Source: Aeromonas jandaei (GTDB lineage Bacteria > Pseudomonadota > Gammaproteobacteria > Enterobacterales > Aeromonadaceae). From it: a stretch of 64,000 bases of DNA. The translations under genes were made by a program, and so were the position numbers. Under the pieces are notes generated by a model that saw nothing but the letters and a program-made list of their open reading frames with translations, was not told where the DNA came from and did no database searches. This document shows, in pieces, positions 47,659 through 57,262 of this stretch. Location of the stretch: NCBI RefSeq assembly GCF_037890695.1, contig NZ_CP149571.1, positions 3,750,001-3,814,000 of the forward strand, in the 5' to 3' direction. The stretch's first letter is position 1, and every line of letters starts with the position of its first letter.

Positions 47659-49005
47659 ATGCAAACTCAATCCCACGCAGGCCCGGGCACGCTCTTTGCG
47701 CTGACCTGGCCGCTCTTTATCGATCTCGCCCTCCACTTTCTGACCGGCGCACTCAACACCTTCATGGTGGGACATGTCTCCTATCAGGGGGTCGCGGCGC
47801 TGGCGGTCGGCAATCAGGTGTTCGATCTGGCCATCACATTGTTCAGCTTCGTCAGTATCGGTACCAGCGTGGTGATCACCCAGTATCTGGGGGCAGGTGA
47901 CAGGGAGCGCAGCCGGGTGGTGATCCACACCGCCATCGGCTTCAACCTGTTGATCGGTCTGGTGGCGGCTGTCGGCGTGATGGCCGGTGCCAGTACCATG
48001 CTGGCGCTGATGAACCTGCCAGCCAACCTGATGAGCGATGGCACCCTCTACCTGCAGATCATCGGCCTCTGCCTGCTGCCGGAAGCGGCGGCGCTCTGTC
48101 TGGCGGCGACGCTGCGCGCCCACGGCCATACCCGTCAGGCGATGTATGTGACTCTCATCGTCAACCTCATCACCTTTGTCGGCAACCTGCTGCTGCTCTA
48201 CGGCTGGTTCGGCCTGCCCCAGATGGGCGTGGCGGGGGTTGCCATCAGCACGGTAGCCGGGCGTCTGGTGGGCGTGGTGATGCTGGTCTGGCTGGTGGCC
48301 CGCAAAACCGGCATCCACCTCAAGATCCGCGACATCGTTCACCCCAGCCGGGAGATGCTGGGCAAGGTACTCCATATCGGCCTGCCTGCCGCCGGCGAGA
48401 ACCTCTCCTGGATGCTGCAGTTTATGGTGGTGACCGCTTTTGTCGGTCTGCTGGGGGACAAGGCGCTGGCAACCCAGTCCTACTTCTTCCAGATCTGCCT
48501 GTTCATCCTGCTGTTTGGCCTCTCCATCGGTCTTGGTAACGAGATCATCATCGGCCATCTGGCGGGCGCCAGACAGTTTGACCGGGCCTATCAACAGCTG
48601 CTCAAGAGCCTCAAGCTCGGGCTCGCGGTCACCTGCGTCATCGCAGTGGCGGCGGCACTTAATGGCCGCACCATCATCAGCCTCTTTACCGATGACCCCG
48701 ACATCATCACCCAGGTGGCGCAGCTCTTTCTCATCAGCCTCATCCTAGAGCCAGGCCGCACCTTCAATCTGGTGGTGATCAACGCCCTGCGCGCGACGGG
48801 TGATGCCCGCTTCCCCCTCTACATGGCACTGCTCTCCATGTGGGGAATTGCCGTACCCCTTTCCTATTTCCTTGGTATCATGCAGGGCTATGGACTGGTA
48901 GGCATCTGGCTGGCGCTCGCCTGCGACGAGTGGGTTCGCGGTCTGGCCATGTTCTGGCGCTGGCGCAGTCGTCGCTGGCAAAACAAAATCCTAGTTGAAA
49001 CATAA
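47659..49005 (+). CDS. MATE-family multidrug efflux transporter
   Basis: About 448 residues with 12 TM helices in the MATE pattern: LTWPLFIDLALHFLTGALNTFMVGHVS at the N-terminus (about 11-38) and repeated Gly-rich packing segments. These pumps export cationic compounds using Na+ or H+ gradients. The start at 47659 is preferred because the hydrophobic helix then begins normally; an in-frame ATG at 47608 would add 17 polar residues, and neither has a clear ribosome-binding site. The gene overlaps nothing and is followed 11 nt later by an exported hypothetical. Confidence 0.88.
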   Translation: MQTQSHAGPGTLFALTWPLFIDLALHFLTGALNTFMVGHVSYQGVAALAVGNQVFDLAITLFSFVSIGTSVVITQYLGAGDRERSRVVIHTAIGFNLLIGLVAAVGVMAGASTMLALMNLPANLMSDGTLYLQIIGLCLLPEAAALCLAATLRAHGHTRQAMYVTLIVNLITFVGNLLLLYGWFGLPQMGVAGVAISTVAGRLVGVVMLVWLVARKTGIHLKIRDIVHPSREMLGKVLHIGLPAAGENLSWMLQFMVVTAFVGLLGDKALATQSYFFQICLFILLFGLSIGLGNEIIIGHLAGARQFDRAYQQLLKSLKLGLAVTCVIAVAAALNGRTIISLFTDDPDIITQVAQLFLISLILEPGRTFNLVVINALRATGDARFPLYMALLSMWGIAVPLSYFLGIMQGYGLVGIWLALACDEWVRGLAMFWRWRSRRWQNKILVET

Positions 49006-49016
49006 GCGGAATCAGA

Positions 49017-49628
49017 ATGAAGAAAATCGGACTCTTGCTGACTGCCCTGCTGCTCAGCCCTCTGGCCATGGCGCAAACCGCGCCCGCAGCCCCCAAGACT
49101 CAAGCCACCATGACCTGGTATGTGGCCCCCATCGTCATCGATGAGAGCAGCGAGGCCCAGAAGGCGCTGACCAAGGATTTCATGGCCCAGATGATCAAGA
49201 CCATCAAGATCAACGAGTACCAGACCGGCAAAGCGGTGGGCAACACCAAAAATCCCAAGTGGCTGATCCGCACCAAGCTGATCCCCGCCAGCAATGAGCC
49301 GCTGGTCGGCAAGAAGCACCCGCAGGGGCTCACCTACGGCAAGGGTAACCCGACTCAGGAGATCATCGGTGAGCTGCTGATGAACGGCACTCTGGTGGCC
49401 CACATCGGGCAGGGCTGGCGTGAGCCGATTGTTGCCAATACCCCGGTGGCCGAACGCCTCTCCGTGGCCAACTACCGTTACGCCGTTGGCGATCAGGCCA
49501 AGTCGCCGGATCTTGAAGAGCTGGCCGCCCAGATCGGTTTCGAAGCGGGCAAGGTGATCCATCGCGACGGCAAGCCATTGCCTGAAAAGAAAAAGAAGAA
49601 AGATCAGACAGACAAGGATAAGGGGTAA
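49017..49628 (+). CDS. Exported hypothetical protein with Lys-rich tail
   Basis: The 203-residue protein has a signal peptide (MKKIGLLLTALLLSPLAMAQT) and a mature region with WYVAPIVIDESSEAQ, GKAVGNTKNPKWLIRTKLIPA and LLMNGTLVAHIGQGW, ending in a highly charged, Lys-rich tail (PEKKKKKDQTDKDKG). It is downstream of the MATE gene by 11 nt, possibly in one transcript, but functionally unrelated by appearance. No family recognised. A terminator lies 15 nt after its stop. Confidence 0.75.
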   Translation: MKKIGLLLTALLLSPLAMAQTAPAAPKTQATMTWYVAPIVIDESSEAQKALTKDFMAQMIKTIKINEYQTGKAVGNTKNPKWLIRTKLIPASNEPLVGKKHPQGLTYGKGNPTQEIIGELLMNGTLVAHIGQGWREPIVANTPVAERLSVANYRYAVGDQAKSPDLEELAAQIGFEAGKVIHRDGKPLPEKKKKKDQTDKDKG

Positions 49629-49643
49629 TTCCCCTCATCACTG

Positions 49644-49668
49644 AAAAGGGGCCACAAGGCCCCTTTTT
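49644..49668 (+). terminator. Terminator after the exported hypothetical
   Basis: The stem AAAAGGGGCC/GGCCCCTTTT with a 4-nt loop is followed by Ts. Confidence 0.92.
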
Positions 49669-49900
49669 GCTCTCTGCCGCTCACCGGCATCATGCCAATG
49701 ATGTGATCCGAGCCACGTTTTGACCCATGCCTTGAATTGAAAACTCATTTATTCCGAATCAATTCAATGCCTTAAAAATAGCCTTTCAAGTATATCCCAT
49801 CATTGCCCCTAAATTCGATCACGATCACGTTTATCACCGTCGCTAAGGGGTAGCTTGGTCTTACAGGCACAATCAAACGAAACCAAGGAGGCTCCATTAC

Positions 49901-50116
49901 ATGTTCCCAGAGTACAGAGAACTCATCTCGAGACTGAAGAGCAGTGATGTCCATTTCCAGAAGAAGTTTGACTTGCACAACGACCTGGATGAGGAGATTA
50001 GGAAGCTGGAAAAGCATCACGCCAGTGACTACAGCTCCGAGGTGAAGGATCTGAAAAAACAGAAACTTAAACTGAAAGAGGAGATATACGAGATCCTCAA
50101 GCAACATCCACAATAG
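49901..50116 (+). CDS. ydcH: YdcH-family (DUF465) small protein
   Basis: The 71-residue, helix-rich protein begins MFPEYRELISRLKSSDVHFQ and has the family C-terminal repeat of charged heptads (VKDLKKQKLKLKEEIYEIL), matching E. coli YdcH. It is presumably a coiled-coil oligomer with no known function. AAGGAGG lies about 11 nt before the ATG. It is monocistronic with a terminator after it. Confidence 0.93.
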   Translation: MFPEYRELISRLKSSDVHFQKKFDLHNDLDEEIRKLEKHHASDYSSEVKDLKKQKLKLKEEIYEILKQHPQ

Positions 50117-50154
50117 ATGCCTCGACGAATATCAGGATAAGCAACTTATCCTTC

Positions 50155-50179
50155 AGCCCGGCCAGAGAGCCGGGCTTTT
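50155..50179 (+). terminator. ydcH terminator
   Basis: The stem AGCCCGGC/GCCGGGCT with a 6-nt loop is followed by TTTT. Confidence 0.9.
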
Positions 50180-50199
50180 CATTACCCACTCAACCTCAC

Positions 50200-50218
50200 G
50201 CCATGCCATGCCATGCCA
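50200..50218. repeat. Short GCCAT tandem repeat
   Basis: Three complete and one partial GCCAT units in a row lie in the ydcH-yceH intergenic region. This is probably chance. Confidence 0.8.
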
Positions 50219-50366
50219 AGAAATAGCAATCAAATGGCTCCTACTGCTGGCGACGGTTTCGCCAACCCCTCTGCACGCTCGCAAAAATGGCTGACAAAAC
50301 TGGACGGAGCAGAGGTCATGGCTAAGATAGGGGCTCTTGATATCGCGATTTGCTAGGGAGTAGGAA

Positions 50367-51026
50367 ATGGAGTTAGTACTTGGCCCGTTGGAGGCCCGTG
50401 TCATCGGGTGCCTGATTGAAAAAGAGATCTGCACCCCGGATCAATATCCCCTCTCCCTCAATGCACTGGTCAATGCCTGCAACCAGAAGAGCAACCGCGA
50501 GCCGGTACTGGAGCTTGCCGAGCTCGACATCCGCGCCGTGGTTGACGAGCTGATCCGCCGGCGACTGGTGGTCAATACCGCCGGTTTCAATGCCCGGGTA
50601 CCCCGCTATCAGCACCGATTCTGCAACACCGAATTTGGCGAACTCAAATTCAGCGCTCAGGAGCTCGGTATCATCTGCGAGCTGCTGCTGCGTGGCCCGC
50701 AAACCCCGGGTGAACTGCGCTCGCGCACCAATCGACTGTGCAGTTTTGATGACGTCACCGAAGTGGATGCGGTGCTGACCCAGCTCATCGAACGCGGCCC
50801 CTATGTGGTAAAACTGCCGCGTGAACCGGGCAAGCGCGAATCCCGCTACGCCCACCTCTTTAGCGGTGAAGTGGATATTCAGGCGATGATGGAAGCCGCT
50901 CCGGCAGCAGCCTACGCCTCTCCTGCGGCGGATCGCCTGAGCGAGCTGGAGCAGGAGGTGAGCGAACTCAAGAGCCGTCTCGCCGCCATGGAAGCCAGGC
51001 TGGCGGCGCTGGATGGTCAGGGCTGA
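50367..51026 (+). CDS. yceH: DUF480 protein YceH
   Basis: The 219-residue cytoplasmic protein (E. coli YceH 215) starts [20 protein letters not shown] and contains two winged-helix-like repeats (about 5-90 and 95-170), with the family stretch [25 protein letters not shown] coiled-coil tail (about 185-215) follows. The function is unknown; the fold suggests nucleic-acid or protein binding. It is monocistronic with a GGAA-type ribosome-binding site. Confidence 0.94.
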   Translation: MELVLGPLEARVIGCLIEKEICTPDQYPLSLNALVNACNQKSNREPVLELAELDIRAVVDELIRRRLVVNTAGFNARVPRYQHRFCNTEFGELKFSAQELGIICELLLRGPQTPGELRSRTNRLCSFDDVTEVDAVLTQLIERGPYVVKLPREPGKRESRYAHLFSGEVDIQAMMEAAPAAAYASPAADRLSELEQEVSELKSRLAAMEARLAALDGQG

Positions 51027-51055
51027 GACCCTGCCACTCCATCTTTCTATTTGTC

Positions 51056-51094
51056 AGGGAGCCGGGGCCAACCCCCAGGCTCCCTCTGTTTTTT
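51056..51094 (+). terminator. yceH terminator
   Basis: The stem AGGGAGCC/GGCTCCCT with a 14-nt loop is followed by CTG and six Ts, shortly before the next gene. Confidence 0.85.
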
Positions 51095-51112
51095 CATGCT
51101 GAGGAAGTGCCC

Positions 51113-51670
51113 GTGATCACCCTGATCAAAGAGTCTGACCACCAGAAAATGCCCTGGAAAAACAAGCAGGGCACCACAGCCCAGATCCTCATCTCCCCCA
51201 AGGGAGCGAGCCTCGACAAGCTCGACTTTGACTACCGGCTCAGCTCCGCCCCCATCAAGGAGGCCGGCCGCTTCTCTACCTTCCCGGGCTATCAGCGCAT
51301 TCTGCTGCCGGTGAGCGGCGCCGGCTTCGTACTGAACGGCCACCCCTACGCCACCTTTGAAGCGGCCCATTTTGGCGGTGACGAGGAGACCCACTGCGAA
51401 CTGCTGAAAAAAGAGGTGACCGATCTTGGCCTTATCTACCACCCGGACAGGGTTGCGGCCAACGTGCGGGTATTGAACCTCCCCTTCCCCCTGACGCTCA
51501 CCCTCGAGCCAGAGAAGACTTACCTTTGCCACCTGCTGAGCGGCCAGCTCACGGTGCAGGGGCAAGTGGTCGCTATCAACGAAACACTGGTGGTGAGTGG
51601 CGAGGAGAGCATTCACTTCGACTGCCAGAAGAAGAGCACCATTGCCTTCTTTACCCTGCAAGGGAAGTAG
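51113..51670 (+). CDS. HutD/Ves family cupin protein
   Basis: The GTG at 51113 has GAGGAA 6 nt upstream (an in-frame GTG at 51107 would overlap the ribosome-binding site) and gives 185 residues. The two-domain cupin fold shows the family motif MPWKNKQGTTAQILI near the N-terminus, then RFSTFPGYQRILLPVSGAG. Family members include HutD and E. coli Ves, linked to histidine use or stress, with unknown ligands. It follows the yceH terminator by 18 nt and has its own terminator. Confidence 0.88.
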   Translation: MITLIKESDHQKMPWKNKQGTTAQILISPKGASLDKLDFDYRLSSAPIKEAGRFSTFPGYQRILLPVSGAGFVLNGHPYATFEAAHFGGDEETHCELLKKEVTDLGLIYHPDRVAANVRVLNLPFPLTLTLEPEKTYLCHLLSGQLTVQGQVVAINETLVVSGEESIHFDCQKKSTIAFFTLQGK

Positions 51671-51693
51671 CGGCGGGACAGCAAAAGAGCATG

Positions 51694-51719
51694 AAAAAGC
51701 CGGGCAATCCCGGCTTTTT
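51694..51719 (+). terminator. hutD-like gene terminator
   Basis: The stem AAAAAGCCGGG/CCCGGCTTTTT with a 4-nt loop also has T-runs on the opposite strand, so it can end the convergent azurin transcript. Confidence 0.92.
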
Positions 51720-51754
51720 CTATTCAGGCGCCCGGCGCGATGCCAGTCATAGCC

Positions 51755-52195
51755 TTAGTTCACCTTGAAGGTGCCCTTCATCATGGCAAAGTGGCCAGGG
51801 AAGGAGCAGAAGAAGGTGAGATCCTTGCCGGCCAGACCGTCGGTCTTGAAGGTCACGCTGGTGCTCTCGCCACCGCCAATCAGCTTGGTGTGAGCCAGTA
51901 CGCGGGGGTCATCCTTGGGCAAATAGTTGTTCTCGGCACCAGCGCTCATCCCGGCGGTCGCCACGGCCTGATAGTCGGCAGTAGTGGCCAGCACCCAGTT
52001 GTGGCCCATGCCGGTGACCGGCAGTTTACCGGTGTGGTTCAGGGTGACGGTTACCTCTTTGCAAGTCGCAGGTACGCTCATCTCCTTGAGGTTGTACTGC
52101 ATGGCATCATTGCCCTCGATGACCAATGCGCACTCATCGGCCAGTACCGGGGCAGCCAGGGTACTCAGAAACAGCAGGGTAATCGCCTTTTTCAT
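51755..52195 (-). CDS. azu: Azurin (blue copper protein)
   Basis: This periplasmic type-1 copper protein shuttles single electrons, for example to cytochrome c peroxidase, nitrite reductase or in stress protection. It has 146 residues with a signal peptide (MKKAITLLFLSTLAAPVLA). Copper ligands are present: His in GMGHNW, and Cys, His and Met in FFCSFPGHFAMMKG. AAAGGAGA lies 7 nt before the ATG at 52195; frames starting farther upstream would place the signal peptide internally. It is a single gene; no dedicated partner is adjacent. Confidence 0.96.
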   Translation of the reverse strand: MKKAITLLFLSTLAAPVLADECALVIEGNDAMQYNLKEMSVPATCKEVTVTLNHTGKLPVTGMGHNWVLATTADYQAVATAGMSAGAENNYLPKDDPRVLAHTKLIGGGESTSVTFKTDGLAGKDLTFFCSFPGHFAMMKGTFKVN

Positions 52196-52466
52196 TATCT
52201 TCTCCTTTGATTGGCAATGAATGGCAACAGGTTTGCGCAACACTTCTTCAAGAATGGCCGCAAAGATGCTGTCAAAATCGACCTTTATTTTACTCACCTG
52301 TATTCAATCGGCTATGAATTTAGCCCGAAGCTGTGGGCCAGCTCACCAGAATAAGCAAAGTCTGTTTAATTTTTTCCGCCATTTTCTCCGGGCGGGGCTC
52401 GCCCGTCGCCAGCCCCTTGGCTAAGCTAGCGCCCCGACCAGCCCTTCGCCAACAAGAGACCTGCTG

Positions 52467-53513
52467 ATGATGGCCATAACCCCCGCTACCGCCCTGCGCT
52501 GCCTGCTGCTGACCCTGTTGCTGGCGCTCACCGGCTGCCAACCCCAGCCCCCGGCCCAAACCCGCATTCAGGGCAAAACCATGGGCACCTACTATGTGGT
52601 CACCCTGAGCGATCCCTTCCCCGGTGGCGAACCCGCGCTCAAGAGCGAGGTGGAGAACCTGCTGGCCAGGATGAACAGCGAGATCTCCACCTATGACCCC
52701 GACTCGCTCATCTCCCGCTTCAATCAGGGGCCGGCCAATACGCCGTTCATCATCCCCGCAGCCATGGCCAAAATCGTCCGGCAGGGGATCGATGCAGGTC
52801 ACCTGACCAATGGCAAGCTTGATGTCACGGTCGGGCCACTGGTCAATCTGTGGGGCTTTGGTCCGGACAAACGCCCCATCAAACGGCCAGATGAGGCGGC
52901 CATCGCCGCCGCCCGCCACAAGGTTGGCATCGACAAGCTGACCCTGACACCACAGGGAGATCACTTCCTGCTTGAGAAGTCTATCCCGGAGCTCTATCTC
53001 GACCTCTCCACCCTAGGTGAAGGGGCTGCCTCGGATGAAATCGCCGCCCTGCTGGAGAGCAAGGGGGTCAACAACTACCTCATCGAGGTGGCGGGTGCGG
53101 TGCGCAGCAAGGGCCACAACAGCAAGGGCTCGCCGTGGCGAGTCGCCATCGTCGAGCCCTCCGATCAGCCGGGTGCCTTCTCCGACATCGTCATCCCCAA
53201 CGGCATGGCACTCAGCACTGCCGGCAGCTATCGCAACTACTACGAGCTCGATGGCCAGCGCTACTCCCATATCATCGACCCCGCTACCGGCCAGCCCATC
53301 ACCCACAAGCTGGTCTCGGCAAGCGTCATCACCCCCACTGCGCTGGAGGCCGATGCCCTCGATACCGCCCTGATGGTGATGGGCCCCGCTGAGGCGATGG
53401 CTTTTGCCAAGGAGCACAAGCTTGCGGTCTATCTCATCGTCAAAACGGACAAGGGATTCCAGGCCATCCACACGCCCCAATTTGCCCCCTATCTGGCAGA
53501 GAAGAAAAAATAA
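52467..53513 (+). CDS. apbE: FAD:protein FMN transferase ApbE
   Basis: This lipoprotein (lipobox LTGC, C24) covalently attaches FMN to Thr in target proteins such as NqrB/C or RnfG. It has 348 residues with the family stretches GKTMGTYYVVTL, NSEISTYDPDSLISRFN, LDLSTLGEGAASDEIA, VEVAGAVRSKG-like loop and the metal-binding AAS/TALEADALDTALMVMGP segment near the end. It acts in the periplasm. It is monocistronic here, with a strong terminator. Confidence 0.93.
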   Translation: MMAITPATALRCLLLTLLLALTGCQPQPPAQTRIQGKTMGTYYVVTLSDPFPGGEPALKSEVENLLARMNSEISTYDPDSLISRFNQGPANTPFIIPAAMAKIVRQGIDAGHLTNGKLDVTVGPLVNLWGFGPDKRPIKRPDEAAIAAARHKVGIDKLTLTPQGDHFLLEKSIPELYLDLSTLGEGAASDEIAALLESKGVNNYLIEVAGAVRSKGHNSKGSPWRVAIVEPSDQPGAFSDIVIPNGMALSTAGSYRNYYELDGQRYSHIIDPATGQPITHKLVSASVITPTALEADALDTALMVMGPAEAMAFAKEHKLAVYLIVKTDKGFQAIHTPQFAPYLAEKKK

Positions 53514-53515
53514 AA

Positions 53516-53546
53516 AGAGAGGGCCCACAACCGGGCCCTCTCTGTT
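53516..53546 (+). terminator. apbE terminator
   Basis: The 11-bp stem AGAGAGGGCCC/GGGCCCTCTCT with a 6-nt loop is followed by GTTT. Confidence 0.88.
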
Positions 53547-53669
53547 TCCCGACGTTTCTCCCGCGACGACAGCAGAGCAAGGTATACAAACGACAACTTG
53601 GCCAATTGCCTCTTCAGCCGATTTGGTGGCACACTTTCCCCATCAGCCCGTAGCGCCTCGACCAGACAG

Positions 53670-55316
53670 ATGCAGATACCGGATACCGAGCCCGAAAAGA
53701 AAAGCCCAGCCAAGCCCCAACGCATTCTGATGGTCAACGAGCAACGCTCGTTTCAGGTCATGATGAAGGCGATGCTGATCAATATCGGCATCAGCAACAT
53801 CACCTTCTCCAACAGCGCCGAGGATGCGCGCCGCCGCTGCCAGAAAGGCAGTTTTGACATCTATCTCATCGATTACGATCTCGGGGTCGGCGAGAATGGC
53901 CGCCAGCTGCTGGAGAGCCTGCGGGATCAGCACCTGGTTCCTCCCCAAAGCGTGGTGATCATGGTGAGTGGCGACAGCTCCCGCGCCATGGTGCTGAGCG
54001 CGCTGGAAGCCGAACCCGACGAATACCTGATGAAGCCCTTCTCTCAGGAGCAGTTCTCGTTTCGCATCAAACGGGCCCTCGCCCGCCGTCAGGCACTCGC
54101 CAGCGTTTTTAGCGCCATGGCGGAGGATGACCTGCCCGCACTTATTACCGCTTGCGCCGAGCGGGCCGATACGGTTCCGCGCTATGCCAACTACTGCCGC
54201 TGCCTGCAGGCCGATACCCACCTCAAACTGGGTCAGGCTCAGGAGGCGCGCTCCCTGATGCGCCAGCTGCTGGCCGGGCAGGAGAACAGCTGGGCCCGCC
54301 TGACGCTGGGCAAGGCGTGCAACACCCTGGGGCTCCATGAAGAGGCGGTCAGCCACCTGCAGGCGACCCTGAAGAATACCCCTCTGATGGTGGAGGCTTA
54401 CCGCTGGCTGGCAGAGTCCCAGCTCGCCCTTGGCAACGATGAGGTCGCCCAGCAGGAGCTCAAACGGGCCGTCGACATCTCGCCCCAGTCAGTCCAGCTG
54501 GCTCGCCGACTGGCCGAGGTGTGCCTGCTGCGCCACGATTACGCTCAAGCCAAGGATGTACTGCTCTCTCTCATCGATCTGTCGCGCAACTCGATTCACC
54601 GCACCCCCCACTATCTGGGGGCCTATATCCAGACCCTGACCCTCTACGCCCTCAACAGCAACGACAGCTACCACATCGCCAACCTGCAAAAGCAGGTCAA
54701 CTCAGCCCTGTCGCGCATCCGCGATTCGCTGATGATGTCGGAGTTCAACTACCCGGTGTTCGAGCAGATCTGTCAGGCGCGAGTGCAGATTGCGCTGGGG
54801 GAGCTGCTCAAGGGCAAGAAGATGCTCTATCGCGCCAACCAGAACTGGCTCGACGAACCGGCCACCATGCCGCCGACCCTGCTCGGGGAGACCATCCTCG
54901 CCCTCTATCAACTCGGCGAGTTCGAATATGCCGAAAGCCTGCAGAGCCTGCTGGCCGAGGATGAGGATCACCTGCTCACCACCTGCATTCAGGCGACCCG
55001 GGATGACAAGACGGTGCTCGAGCGCCGTCAGCGCTACCAGCAGCTCAACGAACTGGGCATCAAGGCCTATCAGGCGGGCGAGCTGGAACAGGCGCTCGGT
55101 CACTTTCGCGAGGCGCTGCGCCGGGCGCCAGCCAACACAGGTGCCGCCCTCAACAAGATCCAGGTGCTGCTGCAACTGATGCAGAAAAACCGCAAGAGCC
55201 CGGAGTTTGGTACCGAGTGCAAGGACACTCTGGACATGCTCGACGGCATCCCTCTCAACCCCGCCCAGCAGGATCGTTTTCGCAAGCTGCGCCAGGAGTT
55301 CAACCAGTTCAGCTGA
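53670..55316 (+). CDS. TPR-containing response regulator
   Basis: The 548-residue protein starts at the ATG 53670 (weak ribosome-binding site). A CheY-like receiver (about 17-135) has the phospho-acceptor D68 in LIDYDLG, SGDSS and the switch Lys in LMKPFS. The first acidic pair is Asn-Glu (MVNEQ) rather than the usual Asp-Asp. The remainder is a set of TPR repeats (about 190-500), with QADTHLKLGQAQEARSLMRQL and ALGNDEVAQQELKRAVDI. There is no DNA-binding domain, so output is probably protein-protein. No adjacent histidine kinase. The partner is unknown. Confidence 0.88.
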   Translation: MQIPDTEPEKKSPAKPQRILMVNEQRSFQVMMKAMLINIGISNITFSNSAEDARRRCQKGSFDIYLIDYDLGVGENGRQLLESLRDQHLVPPQSVVIMVSGDSSRAMVLSALEAEPDEYLMKPFSQEQFSFRIKRALARRQALASVFSAMAEDDLPALITACAERADTVPRYANYCRCLQADTHLKLGQAQEARSLMRQLLAGQENSWARLTLGKACNTLGLHEEAVSHLQATLKNTPLMVEAYRWLAESQLALGNDEVAQQELKRAVDISPQSVQLARRLAEVCLLRHDYAQAKDVLLSLIDLSRNSIHRTPHYLGAYIQTLTLYALNSNDSYHIANLQKQVNSALSRIRDSLMMSEFNYPVFEQICQARVQIALGELLKGKKMLYRANQNWLDEPATMPPTLLGETILALYQLGEFEYAESLQSLLAEDEDHLLTTCIQATRDDKTVLERRQRYQQLNELGIKAYQAGELEQALGHFREALRRAPANTGAALNKIQVLLQLMQKNRKSPEFGTECKDTLDMLDGIPLNPAQQDRFRKLRQEFNQFS

Positions 55317-55377
55317 CCCCGCACTCCCCTCGGGGCGCCTATGCTGAAACCAGACTGGCAGCAGAGGGGAAACAAGG

Positions 55378-56340
55378 ATGGCGATATGTCGTTATCTGGT
55401 GGCCGATGGCCGCCACTGCAACGAGGAGGCTGGCGAGCACGATCTCTGCCACTGGCACGACCCGCATACCAATAAACAGGATCCCCACACCGCAGAGGCG
55501 CTTGAGCAGTATGTCCGTGCTGGCGGCCTCTGCCACGGTTTGCAGCTGGCCCGCGCCAATCTGGCCGGTCTCAATCTGGTCAACAAGGGGTCCAAACAGG
55601 GATTTTTGCTGGAGCAGTGCAACCTCTATCGCGCCAACCTGCGGGGTGGTCACCTCTACGGCCTGCGCATGAAGGGGGGAAGCCTGATGAAGGCCGATCT
55701 CAGCGATGCCAATCTGCACTGCGCCATCCTTGATGACGTCAACCTACTCGGCATTCGCTGGCACAATACCCGGCTCGACAACATGCAGACCGGCAAACGG
55801 GTGATGCAGGATCGCAAGGGGCGCCGCGAGCGGGATCCCGAGCAGGCCAGGGTCTGGTTCAAAGAGGCCGAAGAGACCTACCGGGATCTGCGCAAAGCCT
55901 CCGAGGCGCAGGGGATCTTCACCATGTCCGGCAACTATATCCAGCAGGAGCTCACCATGCGCCGGCTGCAACTGCCGTTCTGGTCGAGCCAGCGCTTCAC
56001 CTCCTGGATAGTCGATCTCTTCTGCGGTTACGGTGAAGCCCCGATGCGGGTGGTGCTCTTCTCCCTGCTGCTCATCTTTATCTGCAGCATCTTCTACTTC
56101 TTCTTTGGCCTGAGCTTCAACGGCAACCACCTCGCCTACCACCCGGGCGCCCCCTTCGAACAGAACGCCATCTTTCTGCTGGAGTGCCTCTACTACAGCG
56201 TGGTCACCTTCACCACCCTGGGCTACGGCGACTTCACCCCCATCGGCCTCTCGCGCCTTTTTGCGGCCTTCGAGGCCTTCACCGGCAGCTTCACGCTGGC
56301 GCTGTTTGTGGTGGTGTTTGTCAAGAAGATGACCCGCTGA
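55378..56340 (+). CDS. Zinc-knuckle, pentapeptide-repeat, potassium-channel fusion
   Basis: The 320-residue protein has three parts. The N-terminus (1-30) carries C4, C14, C24 and H27 in a C-X9-C-X9-C-X2-H pattern, typical of a small zinc knuckle. A pentapeptide-repeat region (about 55-135; [25 protein letters not shown]) forms a beta-helix. A C-terminal two-TM ion channel (about 225-318) has the selectivity filter TTLGYGDF. The channel end is similar to KcsA-like K+ channels. It likely is an inner-membrane K+ channel with a cytoplasmic sensing module. Regulation is unknown. Confidence 0.85.
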   Translation: MAICRYLVADGRHCNEEAGEHDLCHWHDPHTNKQDPHTAEALEQYVRAGGLCHGLQLARANLAGLNLVNKGSKQGFLLEQCNLYRANLRGGHLYGLRMKGGSLMKADLSDANLHCAILDDVNLLGIRWHNTRLDNMQTGKRVMQDRKGRRERDPEQARVWFKEAEETYRDLRKASEAQGIFTMSGNYIQQELTMRRLQLPFWSSQRFTSWIVDLFCGYGEAPMRVVLFSLLLIFICSIFYFFFGLSFNGNHLAYHPGAPFEQNAIFLLECLYYSVVTFTTLGYGDFTPIGLSRLFAAFEAFTGSFTLALFVVVFVKKMTR

Positions 56341-56455
56341 CGTCTCTCCCTGCCAAGCGGGCCGGCCACTGGCGCAGGCCCGCGCCCCAAACTTGCATCC
56401 ACCGCCGATTCCTAGTCCAATAGCGACTTATAAAAATGACATGAGCATCCCGGAC

Positions 56456-57262
56456 ATGAAGATCATCTCTTTCAATATCAACGGCCTGCGTGCCCGTCTG
56501 CACCAACTGCAAGCCATCATCGACAAGCACCAGCCCGATGTGATCGGCCTGCAGGAGATCAAGGTGCACGATGAAGCCTTCCCGCTGGCCGATGTGGAGG
56601 CCATGGGTTATCACGTAGAGTTTCACGGCCAGAAGGCCCACTACGGGGTGGCTATCATGAGCAAGCAGAAGCCGGTCAAGGTGGAGAAAGGCTTCCCCAC
56701 CGACGACGAAGAGGCCCAGCGCCGGATGATCATGGCCACCTTCGAACGTGAAGACGGCTCCCTCATCAAGGTGATGAACGGCTACTTCCCGCAGGGTGAA
56801 AGTCAGGATCACGAGACCAAGTTCCCGGCCAAGCAGAAGTTCTACGAGGATCTGCAGCACTATCTGGAGACCAACCACACCCCGGATGACCAGCTGGTGC
56901 TGATCGGGGATATGAATATCTCCCCCACCGATCTCGACATCGGTATCGGCGAAGCGAACCGCAAGCGCTGGCTGCGGGATGGCAAGTGCTCCTTCCTGCC
57001 CATCGAGCGTGAATGGATGGAGCGGCTGAAAGGGTTCGGCCTGACCGACACCTTCCGCGCCGCCAACCCCACCGAGTGCGAGCGTTTCTCCTGGTTTGAC
57101 TACCGCTCCAAGGGCTTTGACGAGAACCGTGGCCTGCGCATCGACCTCATCATGGCCTCCGATGCTCTCAAGGACAAGGTGACCGAGACCGGCATCGATT
57201 ACGAGCTGCGCGGTATCGAGAAACCCTCCGACCACGCCCCCATCTGGGCCTGCTTCGCCTGA
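56456..57262 (+). CDS. xthA: Exodeoxyribonuclease III
   Basis: XthA is a 3'-5' exonuclease and AP endonuclease of base-excision repair. From the ATG at 56456 it has 268 residues, the E. coli length, beginning [18 protein letters not shown]; another ATG 15 nt earlier is possible but less likely. The active-site residues are in LQEIKVHD (Glu34), [13 protein letters not shown] (Asp, Asn) and the closing SDHAPIWA (Asp-His). Followed by an independent leader and the ECF operon. Confidence 0.96.
   Translation: MKIISFNINGLRARLHQLQAIIDKHQPDVIGLQEIKVHDEAFPLADVEAMGYHVEFHGQKAHYGVAIMSKQKPVKVEKGFPTDDEEAQRRMIMATFEREDGSLIKVMNGYFPQGESQDHETKFPAKQKFYEDLQHYLETNHTPDDQLVLIGDMNISPTDLDIGIGEANRKRWLRDGKCSFLPIEREWMERLKGFGLTDTFRAANPTECERFSWFDYRSKGFDENRGLRIDLIMASDALKDKVTETGIDYELRGIEKPSDHAPIWACFA

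Noticed and set aside
50200..50218. GCCAT tandem repeat as a CRISPR or phase-variable element
   Set aside because: Only three and a half 5-nt units, no spacers and no adjacent coding or promoter feature.
52205..52222. A possible FNR site (TTGAT ... AATGAA) upstream of azurin
   Set aside because: Spacing and the right half-site do not fit TTGAT-N4-ATCAA, and the site overlaps the ribosome-binding region.
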